Assembly (NCBI GenBank): GCA_023974075.1
Contig: CM043798.1
Location: 22,660,441-22,724,440 of the forward strand
Length of the DNA stretch: 64,000 bases
Origin: Chaenocephalus aceratus
Lineage: Eukaryota; Chordata; Actinopteri; Perciformes; Channichthyidae
Direction: 5' to 3'
Each line of letters begins with the position of its first letter. Position 1 is the stretch's first letter. Positions 25,613-34,899 of the stretch are shown piece after piece. The position numbers and the translations under genes are program-made. A model generated the notes under the pieces. It saw only the letters and a list, made by a program, of their open reading frames with translations, was not told where the DNA came from and did no database searches.

Positions 25613-26548
25613 CGGAACACATGCAGTTACGGTGCTTACAAAATCTCGTATTGTCACATATCTGGTGCCCCTGAAAGAATCCTTTCTAACGTAGCATTCC
25701 CTGATGTTAAACATATTTCCCTCCAACTGGCGTGGCCCAGTGATGCTGGGTTTAGCGCGCCACAAGATTACGTTTGGTTGTGCGGCGACAAGCTCTATCA
25801 AGTTCTGGCTCCCCTCTGGATAGGTACATGCACTCTAGTGGATTTGAATCCAGCAGTCACTGTACTCACGTCCTTAATGCACACGACACATCATTACCCA
25901 GAGTTCCAACACCCCGACCACCACAAGGTAAAAAGAGATCTGACGTCCGCTGGAGCTAAATTCATGGGTGGCCTGTTCCCATGGTGGGGTACAGTAAACA
26001 ATGCCCATAAAATAGATACCTTACACGTCCGGCTAGAGAATATCACTTACGAGACGACGCAAGGCTTCCAGGCATTGCCCCCATTCATAATAGCCTCTAG
26101 GAACATGCTCATGCAGCACCAGTTTGCTCTTGACCTTTTGTTCGCCTCAAAGGGTGGCCTGTGTCATGTGATCGGTGACTCCTGTTGCACTTACATTCCC
26201 GACGCCACCAAGAACATCACTGACACCGTGCTGCATCTTAACGACCTGTTAGCCGACATGAAAGCTGATGACATATCCAATGCAGGTGGCTGGGACTGGT
26301 GGTCCTGGCTTACATCAGGCGGGTGGGAAGCATGGCTGGCTAGGATAGTGACACCCCTGGCGATCATTTTTGGCCTATTAATCAGTTGTACCTGTTTGAT
26401 TATCCCATTACTGAAGAAATGCATTTCCAGTATGGTATCCTCAGCTTTCGTTCAGTATACTACTATTCCATTACACGACAATCCTTTGCGCCACAGTGAG
26501 ATAGACCAGCTAGAATCAGAAGAGTCTGATTCCGATACTACAATATAA
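25613..26548 (+). CDS. env: Endogenous retroviral envelope, C-terminal SU part and complete TM subunit
   Basis: The frame is open from the insertion border to TAA, about 311 codons, with no stop or frameshift. In order, counting from 25778 as residue 1: an SU segment with WLCG and WIGTC, a furin-like site KVKR at 50-53, a fusion-peptide-like hydrophobic stretch (about 60-70), heptad regions, a CX6CC motif (C129, C136, C137) preceded by the LDLLFASKGG region that matches the immunosuppressive-domain position, a tryptophan-rich membrane-proximal segment (172-187), a membrane helix (about 188-211) and an acidic cytoplasmic tail. KVKR, CX6CC and the Trp-rich segment identify a gamma-type class I fusion protein. 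The SU N-terminus and signal peptide are absent, so it cannot be a complete envelope. It sits directly upstream of its own polypurine tract and LTR. Confidence 0.85.
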   Translation, partial: RNTCSYGAYKISYCHISGAPERILSNVAFPDVKHISLQLAWPSDAGFSAPQDYVWLCGDKLYQVLAPLWIGTCTLVDLNPAVTVLTSLMHTTHHYPEFQHPDHHKVKRDLTSAGAKFMGGLFPWWGTVNNAHKIDTLHVRLENITYETTQGFQALPPFIIASRNMLMQHQFALDLLFASKGGLCHVIGDSCCTYIPDATKNITDTVLHLNDLLADMKADDISNAGGWDWWSWLTSGGWEAWLARIVTPLAIIFGLLISCTCLIIPLLKKCISSMVSSAFVQYTTIPLHDNPLRHSEIDQLESEESDSDTTI

Positions 26549-26727
26549 TCATGTGTGTATCTCCTCTCGTATGCTTACATTATATTGGAGTCTGTCCTCC
26601 ACAAAAACAGCCAGTTTTCTATGATATATTTGTGATGTGTTTACTTAAACCAGCGATGGAGTGTATTCATTGATGTGTTATATCAGTCTATCCTGTCATT
26701 TGTTTTTTTTAATGATCAAGTATGATC

Positions 26728-26739
26728 AAAAGGGGAGAA
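26728..26739 (+). other. Retroviral polypurine tract
   Basis: AAAAGGGGAGAA lies immediately before the TG of the LTR, the position and composition of a plus-strand primer site. Confidence 0.8.
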
Positions 26740-27208
26740 TGTAGTGGAAATTTGTTATTATATCCTTATATGCTTAAACCAAATGCTTCTTATTTCCTCT
26801 TGTTGTGTTTTATTCTTCTATTATATTCTCTTATGGGTTTATTCCCAGGCGCTGCAAGGTCACAGCTGTTTTGGCCTACTGGGAGACTCATACACAGTCA
26901 CACAAGAACCGTTATGCTATCTGCTCAAGGCCAGAAGGTGTCTCATAACAATTTGGCCGTGTGAACACAAGAGTTATAACATTCCCACTCTTTTCATATA
27001 TAACCTCTGCTTTTTCATTGTACTGCTCACTCTCGGGCAGACTATCTTATACTCTGTTCGACTTGTGACATAATTTAATTATTGTATCGTGTATTTGAAG
27101 CTTCAAATAAATAACCAAAAGACAGCTTTTCTCGATTCACCATTTATTTGTTTTGATCACTTTGACTTGTACTCTCCAGCCGTGTTTGGGTCCTAGATTT
27201 CCATAACA
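26740..27208 (+). repeat. Retroviral 3' LTR
   Basis: 469 bp from TGTAGTGG to CCATAACA; the tips form an imperfect inverted repeat with TG...CA ends. It has a TATATAA box at about 26997-27003 and AATAAA at 27106-27111, about 100 bp apart, giving a plausible U3-R-U5 order. No 5' LTR partner is in the window, so age cannot be estimated from LTR divergence. Confidence 0.8.
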
Positions 27209-27212
27209 TGAC

Positions 27213-29870
27213 GTAGATTTTACTCTCATCTATTATTCAAAACCATTCTATTTATTCTAACGTAAATTACATGCCAGTGTTTTATCTTTTTATTTATTTG
27301 TTTTTATTTTATATCGTATAATGTCTGACTTTTTTTCCTGTCTGTGAGGAAAAGAAATGGGGCTCAGAGCCTCAAAATACTGAAATCTGTATTTTTGAAA
27401 ATCTTTTTTCCTTCTAATTTGTTATTCTTTTATAAATAACACACTGTTATTTACTCAACAATAACACACAATTATCCTTGTTTTTATTTATTCGTTTAAT
27501 TCTATAATCTTGGGCTTTTTAGCATGCTTTTTAGCTATAAATAAAGTCACCGGAAACAGAAGTAGGCCTATAAGGGACATTTCGAGCGATACCCACCACA
27601 AACCATGCCACAAACCTACTGAACAGATTACTCAAGATCCTCAGCTTGAAGCTCGTTGATTGTATATGTTAGCCGCAATGCATGTTAGGATATGATGTTA
27701 ATGCGATATGATATCCGAAAACATTTAAAAAAATAAAATAATACTTTATTCCGAGTGTTCTTGCTTTTCTCTTTGGAAGTCATCACATAACGGCATTATA
27801 ATACATGTTTCGGCTGCATTAAATATTATACATCTGCCGTATAGTTCTTTATTTATAGAGCCCTGATTAGAAGACTTCTGGACAAACTTGAAGAACTGCC
27901 GCCAAAACTGAATGTGACGTGGATCATAAATATATCAACAATTAAACATCATCTTGCATTTCTTTTCACAAAATACGTCTCCTTGCAGTATCAAGTATCA
28001 GTAATTCGGCTGACTTTTATATTTGATCCATTGGTAGACAGGTTATATTTACACCATAACGGTGCACAGCTGATAGAAAAGGACTTGTAGTTTTTAAAGA
28101 TATTACTGATTTTCTTTGAATATACTGTAAGAATGTAAATACTGAGTTGAGAGAATAGTCAGGGGATTTGGGTGATGGGAGACACATCTATGGAATCACA
28201 ATTTCAATAGCTTACCATTAAATGACTGGTATACCTTTCTGTCTGTGATGTTTTACAAATCAGATATTAATATGTAGAAGTAAAACATGAGAAATAGTAT
28301 AGCAATATCCTGTGCAATTATGTAAACACATGAATAAAACTACACATCTTCAGATGTTATACATACAAGTGTCCTACACTAATAATAATACAAAGTTATT
28401 ATTAGTATGCTGTGTGTACCTTGTGTGCACCGCCTAGTGGTTAAAGCACGTTATTGAATTATTTTTGTTGAATAATGTTATTTTTGTTGAATAATGTTAT
28501 TTGATGAAAAAAATATTAAGAGTACATACTTTCATAGGGGGAAAGTAGAAGGTCAATGATAGAAATATAGAATATAAAAAATCAAGAAGATACTGTAAGT
28601 GATCTCTACAATAAAACAGTTTAGTGCCGGATGTACAAAGATATTAATATGAGGATGTGCAAAACAGACAAACTAATTAACCTTTATTAACACATTAAAG
28701 AATACTTTAGGTTAAGGTCTTCTTTCAAATAAGAAAAAAGCTTTGGGGGTATCTATCTACAGATAAATATTAAGCCTGTCAAAGTACTTAACGTCCAATA
28801 TATTGCTTTCCTGCAATGTTAACTATGTTGAAGCACTTATTTTAACTGATATTATACACATTAATGATACTCTTATGTATGTAGATAGTATAAGAAATGT
28901 GCAGAATTTGACAGTTTAATGGTATACACACATATTGATAGATGTCTTGTAATGCACTGTTGAGGAACCTGTGACCCAAGTTTTTCATTCATTGCATAAC
29001 TACACCGTAGTTGTGTATATGATATGTCAATGAACCTTAGAAAATCTTGAAATCTTGAAAGGGATGTGCAAAATAGCAAATATATACAGTTTTTAATGAA
29101 CTATTAGTAGAGAATAACAAGTAATTAATATACTTTATAAAGATCTGCAGATACATGTTTAGTCTTCTCAAGCACCAACTATCAAATATCTCTCCTGATT
29201 GTTGGCACTTGACAATCACCTTCCCTGAATTGTACTCAGGTGTAACTAAAGTCTGCTTTAAGGGTTGTTTATATCATTAATCAGAATCTGCAAAGTAACT
29301 AAAATAAATGTAGTGGAGTAAAAATACCAGGTTAACCTCTGAATTGTAGTGGAGTAGAATTACAAAGTAACAATGAGCTGTCATGTGGGTATATATTAAT
29401 GCTGCCCATTAAGCGATTTTCACCCATTTAGTAATTACATGTTTTAAATGTGTACACACCAATGTGTTTCCTATCGCCTAAACCTCCAGGGCTGTACACA
29501 GTTTAATACTGTCAACTTCTAATTTTGGGAAAAAAGAAAACGTCTTTTAAAACTACAATTCCCAGTAGAGACTCACGTGCCATAGAGAACATGTTGCGAA
29601 ACACAATAGCCAGCATGTGTAGTTCTCGGGGGGCGTTCGAGTCCAGTTTTGAATAGTCTGCCGTGGTTTCGTTCCATTTCAAAGAGCTTGACGCTCGGCG
29701 TAACCTTGGCGCACTGCCACTCCAACATCCAATCCCAGAGCTTGAAGATTAATCACAGGGACAGTAGTCCTAAACGATAGCTGGGGATTATGGGTAGTGT
29801 AGTGTCTTCGGCCATCCTAAACTGAATGTTTTTTTTGGATATCATATTGCATTAACAACACCACATCTGG
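27213..29870. mobile_element. Interior of THAP-type element copy 1, non-coding
   Basis: 27213 to about 29220 matches 46845-48648 in reverse complement over nearly its whole length, with indels such as a 20-bp tandem duplication (GTTGAATAATGTTATTTTT) near 28470-28500 that copy 2 lacks. 29220-29870 has no counterpart in copy 2; it includes GTAGTGGAGTA repeats near 29312 and 29347 and a pair ACTACAATTCCCAG / GGGATTATGGGTAGTGTAGT at 29551 and 29784 resembling other fish repeats. No reading frame of note. Confidence 0.65.
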
Positions 29871-30260
29871 CGTCACAGAGATCTTCTGTTACTCTCCTTT
29901 CTTCTTAGAGGAAGTACAGAAACACGTAACTCTGGATTTATTTTAATGTTTGAGGTGCAATAAACGACACAGCAGCTTTTTGGCATGTTAAAACTATTAT
30001 TTTCTGCCTCGCTCATGAGAGCAGCTGACGAAATTACAGCCTCGCCTACTGATTTCAAATGTGTGCTCTAAAATTATATTTATAAATGACTATTATCATT
30101 ATTATAAGCAAGACAATAAATGGCAAAGATATGTAGAAAATAAACGTAGTTAAGATACGTTCATAAGAAACGTAACGTGGGAGAAAATACGTTTCTAGCT
30201 AAACGTAATTGAGAATGCAGTTTAGTTCTGTGGGAATGTAATTTTTAGGAGACAGGGTTG
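29871..30260 (-). repeat. Right TIR of THAP-type element copy 1
   Basis: Inverted partner of the left arm, about 390 bp, uninterrupted. It contains the THAP-like ORF start and the CATATCTTTG/ACGTTTAGC blocks of the terminus. Confidence 0.85.
29873..30016 (-). pseudogene. THAP-like zinc-finger ORF start within the TIR
   Basis: The minus-strand frame from ATG at 30016 reads MSEAENNSFNMPKSCCVVYC, then TSNIKINPELRVSVLPLRRK. MPKSCCVVYC fits the C-x4-C opening of THAP domains and VSVLPLRRKE fits the following F-P region. The second zinc pair (C..H) is not reached, because the frame leaves the TIR and stops. A nearly identical frame exists in copy 2, so this is a preserved piece of the original transposase gene, not a chance frame. 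Start could also be the second methionine at 29986. THAP identity is my reading of a short segment. Confidence 0.4.
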
Positions 30261-33200
30261 GTTGGAAGTACATTTTACTTGAAAATGCTCTGGAGGTATA
30301 GATAAAGGTTTGGATTACTGATTTGGACACCTCGTAAAACAATTGTATGCAGCCACCACTGCATTGTATTTATATACAGTACTGTATATTACTATGTATC
30401 AGTGTAGCCTCACTGTATTTGCAACAGTGCAGATATAACAGTCTAAAACAGAGTTAGACATGAACAAAAAGGGAGATGGCAGAATGGAATTGTAATGTCA
30501 ACATCAGGAACAAAGCTTTGAGATGTTAGGTTTCTATATATTATCACGATATTTTCTCTTTTATAGATGTATAGATGTATCACTGGCTTAGTGATGCCTG
30601 TGGTGTTTCTGGCAGGAATATACTAAAATCCCCTTTAACAGACTTAGCAAAGAAAAATCCATCCATTCTGTGCCCCGCCACAGGGATCCACCTCAGATGA
30701 TTTATTATAATCCTATGGGGCAGCAGTTGTACTCCAATCCTCTCATCGTATGAAGAAAACTAATTTCAGCCCATTGTATCAGTGATCTCAGTATTTTCAA
30801 GGGGAACTCAGAAATCCTCGCATGAAAAAAGGACCCGTTCCAACCAACCCAAAAGTGCTTTGGCAAAGGCATAATCAACGCATGAAAGGGAAACAGTGCA
30901 GCCCCTTTCCGGAGGGGAAATGATAAGACAACTATACACACTGCTGGCAATCCTACATGGATATATGGACAATTCATACGGTACATTAGCTTAAACAAAC
31001 ATGCACACAGTAACGTATGACCATTTGTGGATTTCCTAATGAGCATCACATATAGTGAATGATCAGCTTTCCTATTACATTGAGGACATCATCTATGGCT
31101 GCACACTCCATAAACCAAGGATGAATCCCATATACACAGTACTGTACGTGAACACACATGCACACACAAACTATAAATAAAGCACTGATGCATGCTACTG
31201 TACAGTATGTGATGTTTAAATGTAGACTGGATCCATCCAATCATCCAGGAATTTCCTGTCCTGCCATTTGGCCTGGCAGGGAGAGATGTGAGTGGGAAGA
31301 CATCTGCAACATTGTCTCCTTATATAACAGCTGGATCATCTATTCACTACTGAGCCTGCTTTGTTGAATCAGTGTGAGTTTTTGTCACGTGTGTTTGATT
31401 CTGAACAATCTGACATATGGGGACTGATTTAGAATTGAAGCCTGTTGATAACAGCTTGCCTAAACATAGACACCATTTTTGCCATCCAAAGTGTTGGTTG
31501 CATTTCTATCAGCAAAATGATAATCTTGTTTAACCTTTTCTGGAGTGTTAACGTGGCTAAGTAGTACCTTTTTCAAATAACAGCAAGAAAGATTGCATAA
31601 TTTGGCTGCTTCAGTTTCTTCCTGAAGTCATAAAACATGCATGTTAGATGAATCCTTTTTTTGACTGGAAATGTTCAGAAAATGGATGGATAGATGGATT
31701 TATTTCATTGTCAGAAGGTTAATGATTGAGTCAGCTATGGTTAAGATTAGCATGAGCCTGAAGGAAATAAATAATAATCGAAGCATTGAACCATTTTTGA
31801 CCTAACAATGTGTGCTTATGTTATGAGTTTGTGTCCATGTGTTCATGTGTTTGTGGCCCTTTTATACCACTTTTGGCTTGGTACTAAAAGAGCGGCAAAG
31901 ACCAACATTTGTGAAGCCTAAATGATGACACAGCATCAACATCAAGGCCAACATGTCACAAACAATGTCATCCTCATTAAAATAGCATCATATTGAACCC
32001 ACTCACACGTATAGTATGTGAGTGAAAAACGCTGTCAACTGTCTCATAAAATCACTTATAAATATAAATGTCACAACAGATGATGGGATGAGCACAGCCA
32101 TTGAATTCAAATGACTGTCCGTGTCAAGTCAGTAGATAGATCACAGGCATTGACTAAAGGTCAAGGGTTTAGGGAGCTTTTTTATTTAATTATTTACCTT
32201 CAGCCTGAAATTAAATCCACGGTCCTTGGGCATTAGATGGCCTTTAGGAGTATGCCCAGCAAGGTGGCATTGATCGATGAGATCCCTCTAGATGCTAATG
32301 TGAGAGCATTTAGATTTGTTTTGATTTCTTCTGTGATTATTTTTTCCCCTTGTGTTGTATTACACGCCAGGCACTCCCAATGTCAAAAGTATAAATGTCC
32401 CTTGAACTTTAAGAAGAGCCAAGTGGAAAAAATAAAATAGAAATGAACAGTGACAACTGATGGAATAAAGATTATAGGTAGACCTGGGCTGTTTTGCACC
32501 TGTTGAAACTGAGTGGCAGATGGAAATTGAAATTGTTATATGTAACAAAAAAAGCATTACACAAGTCTGAAAACAATGGAGCTATGACTTAAGCATGACT
32601 ACGTCTAATTAAGTAACATCAGTGCTCTACAATATGCCCATCTGCTGGGTTTTTTTCGGATGTGAAAAAGAGTGAAAAATCCATCAAAGCATGCTAAAAA
32701 AAACGTTGGACTTTGGAACAGCTGTTCCCCATTAGACTGTACTAATATTAACTTTGTATAAGGTAAGATAAAACAATGAACATACAAACACAGACATTAA
32801 ACCCATATAAATCAAATTATCCTCATGCAATAAAACATGATCACAAAAGAAAATGTGCGTGATGACAAAATATAGCCTGGAAGCAAGCATAAAAATGAAA
32901 GAGAAAGACAACTAAACCAAAAGAAGTTGAGCCAGCTGTTAAAGCGTGTTTTGTCATGCACAACCAACATGCATTAAACTTCAGCTCATATTTGCACTGC
33001 TTAGAACAACTGCAATGAATATAACAGCCAACATTATATAAGAGAGGGTAACATAATTCGGCTGAAAGTCATAGAAAGTTGACTGAGCGTGCTTGCTCTT
33101 CTGCCAACTCTGTTTACATTCATCTAAGTCCACATCCACACCTGGAAGCTGCCAGTACAGCCGCAGTTTTCATACGGTTGATGAACAGCTCAGTGGGAGT

Positions 33201-33335
33201 AGTCAGGGCTTTTGTACTCCACTCAAGGGCAAACTGAAAAAGGGGAGGGTGATTCATTTTAGAAACCCATACTTGTTTTCCAGGCCATCCATAATGTTGC
33301 AACTTTAACAAGCGCACTTGTCTGATTACTGTCAC
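30261..33335. other. Intergenic, nothing recognised
   Basis: Non-coding AT-rich sequence. Open frames are short and show no domain or splice context. Confidence 0.5.
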
Positions 33336-33339
33336 ACTC

Positions 33340-33703
33340 CTAGGTTTATGTCACGGTTTTAGTGTTGTCTGTCTGGGTTTTGTAAGTCTGTTCATTCAGT
33401 GTTTTGTCTTCCTCCTTGTGTTTTGTCTGGTCCTCCTCCCTGTCGTTAGTTTCCCTGGTGTGTCTGATTGTCTCATTGTGTTCACCTGTTGCCCTTGTGT
33501 TTCTCCCTCTTCTGCCCAGCTGTGTCTTGTCCTGTGATTACCCTTCTGTGTATTTAGTCTTCCCCTGTGTTCCATGTCGGTCCATTGTTTTCCCTCCATG
33601 TTATTCCACGGTCCATGTTCCTTGTGCTGCTCGTTTGTTTTTGGATATTTTGGATACTGCCTTTTTGACACAGCTTTTATTATTTAATAAAGCTCGCTTT
33701 TTG
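33340..33703 (+). repeat. T/C-rich dispersed repeat with AATAAAGC end
   Basis: A pyrimidine-rich stretch full of TGTGTTT/CCTCCTCC/TTGTCTGG blocks ending TTATTTAATAAAGCTCGC. It resembles the ends of abundant fish retroelements but I cannot assign it. It is cut at TTAA by the next element. Confidence 0.35.
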
Positions 33704-34899
33704 TTAAGGCGAGACACGGCAGGCAAAAACATCGTTTTTCAAGTACTGGTCAATTTTGAGATGTTGTGCTATTTTGATTCTATAACATGTTTTCCGTCAG
33801 GCTTTCGGAAGGAAAACGTACAAAATACACTTTAAGTGTTTATTTTACTATAGTTTGTCTATTTGCGTCTTTAGATTTCTCCTAAATTCACCAAAAGTTA
33901 GCATTCTAACGTAACATAAAGTACCGCGACCGCTGTGTGCACCATGTGATCAGAGGTATCGCTGGAAAGCTCCGTCTCTCCTGCACAATCTCATCAGATC
34001 CAAATATGGTCATTTCCTTTGTATCATCAACCAATCGTGAAAGCACAAAGGGGTCTTACTGTAAACCAAGAAAAACGAAATCTCATTGGCTGGTGTCAAT
34101 TTCTGACAACGTGATTCGTTCTGATGCGTCACGTGGTGTGCTAAAACACTTCCTGGTTAGCTTTCCGCTAGAAATTGAAATAGCAAAAGAACGGCGAAAA
34201 AAACTTTCACAGAGAAGACGACAACAATTGTCACTTGCACGAAGCAAGGTTATACAAAAAACAAATGACCCCGAACATGAAATATCTTCACGGAGTGCGT
34301 CAAGGCGCAAGCTGTCATCCAAAGAACAGGAGGGTTTAGCTAGCGCCTCACTGCAATCTTTAAAGGTCGTTTTCTCAAAATGAGTTTTTTCTCCTACTCT
34401 GAGTTCGAAATTTCAACTTCAGTAGCACGTAGATACACCAAACCTTCCAGTTATATTCCTATCAATATTATGAAGGCTTTTACAGAAGGGTTTGTTCATA
34501 TATCATTCATAGCCTGAATTATACAACATTGTATACCTAAAAACATGGAGAAAATTGATATTTTAGGGCTGTTGACAGTATTTTCTGATTTATGGAGTGA
34601 TAAAAAGAGATATCCAATATCCCTTCTGTAAAAGCCTTAGATACTAATATGACTACAAAATGAAACAAGAATTTTGAACCTGGCTTTATCCAAAGTTCAG
34701 ATTTCGATTCCTGAAATGTGTTAAAATATGTGCATATTTAATGAGATAATAGATCATTTGCATATTTAAACATGCTATTTCAGAAAACTTGTAATACAAA
34801 AAACAATTGCCTTATTGTAAGTAATTAACTGGAGAAATGTCTAGCTGATACTTTTAAGTTAAAAAAATGATCCTATTCACCTGGGGTGTCTCGCCTTAA
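33704..34899. mobile_element. TTAA-flanked DNA transposon with GGCGAGACAC termini
   Basis: TTAA at 33704-33707 is followed by GGCGAGACAC, and its inverse GTGTCTCGCC precedes TTAA at 34896-34899; a further CAGG pairs inside. TTAA duplication is typical of piggyBac and Kolobok superfamilies. Length is about 1.2 kb. It contains a 148-codon open frame (33937-34383, +) with a basic, glutamine/arginine-rich middle and a serine-rich end that I cannot match to a transposase. Probably non-autonomous. Confidence 0.65.
33937..34383 (+). other. Open frame of unknown function inside TTAA element
   Basis: 148 codons. Seen features: a basic stretch RRKKLSQRRRQQ near the middle, then a Ser/Arg-rich tail (SSRSASRRKLSS). 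No catalytic motif, zinc finger or membrane segment. It could be a fragment of the element's former coding region or simply unselected open sequence. Confidence 0.2.

Larger units (their letters stand above)
25614..27208 (+). mobile_element. 5'-truncated endogenous retrovirus: env 3' part + 3' LTR
   Basis: The inserted segment starts inside an env frame and ends at the CA of an LTR. It is flanked by TGAC at 25610-25613 and 27209-27212. The THAP-type element copy 2 has a single GTGAAGTAGATTTT at this place (around 48640-48660), so the empty site is visible and the borders are well defined. No gag, pol or 5' LTR is present. A 4-bp duplication is normal for gammaretrovirus-like integration, but a 5'-truncated end next to it is not; see findings. 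Confidence 0.85.
23369..30260. mobile_element. THAP-type DNA transposon with ~390-bp TIRs, copy 1 (L2 and ERV nested inside)
   Basis: The left end CAACCCTGTCTCCTAAAAAT and following bases are the reverse complement of the sequence ending at 30260. Homology of the arms continues through TTATTTTCTACATATCTTTG to AATTTTAGAGCACAC and AAGATCTCTGTG. The left arm is split by the L2. Without the L2 (1.9 kb) and the retroviral insert (1.6 kb) the element would be about 3.4 kb. A second copy at 46845-49211 confirms it is a family. Both arms derive from the start of a THAP-like ORF, but no transposase core is present, so this is non-autonomous. Superfamily is unresolved; P-like and Kolobok transposases are known to carry THAP domains. 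A target duplication is not clear: flanks AGTTGAAA and GTTGGAAG are only loosely alike. Confidence 0.75.

Noticed and set aside
33404..33835. 143-codon frame rich in Ser, Leu, Val and Cys
   Set aside because: It follows a T/C-rich repeat and crosses the TTAA border into another element, so it cannot be one gene.
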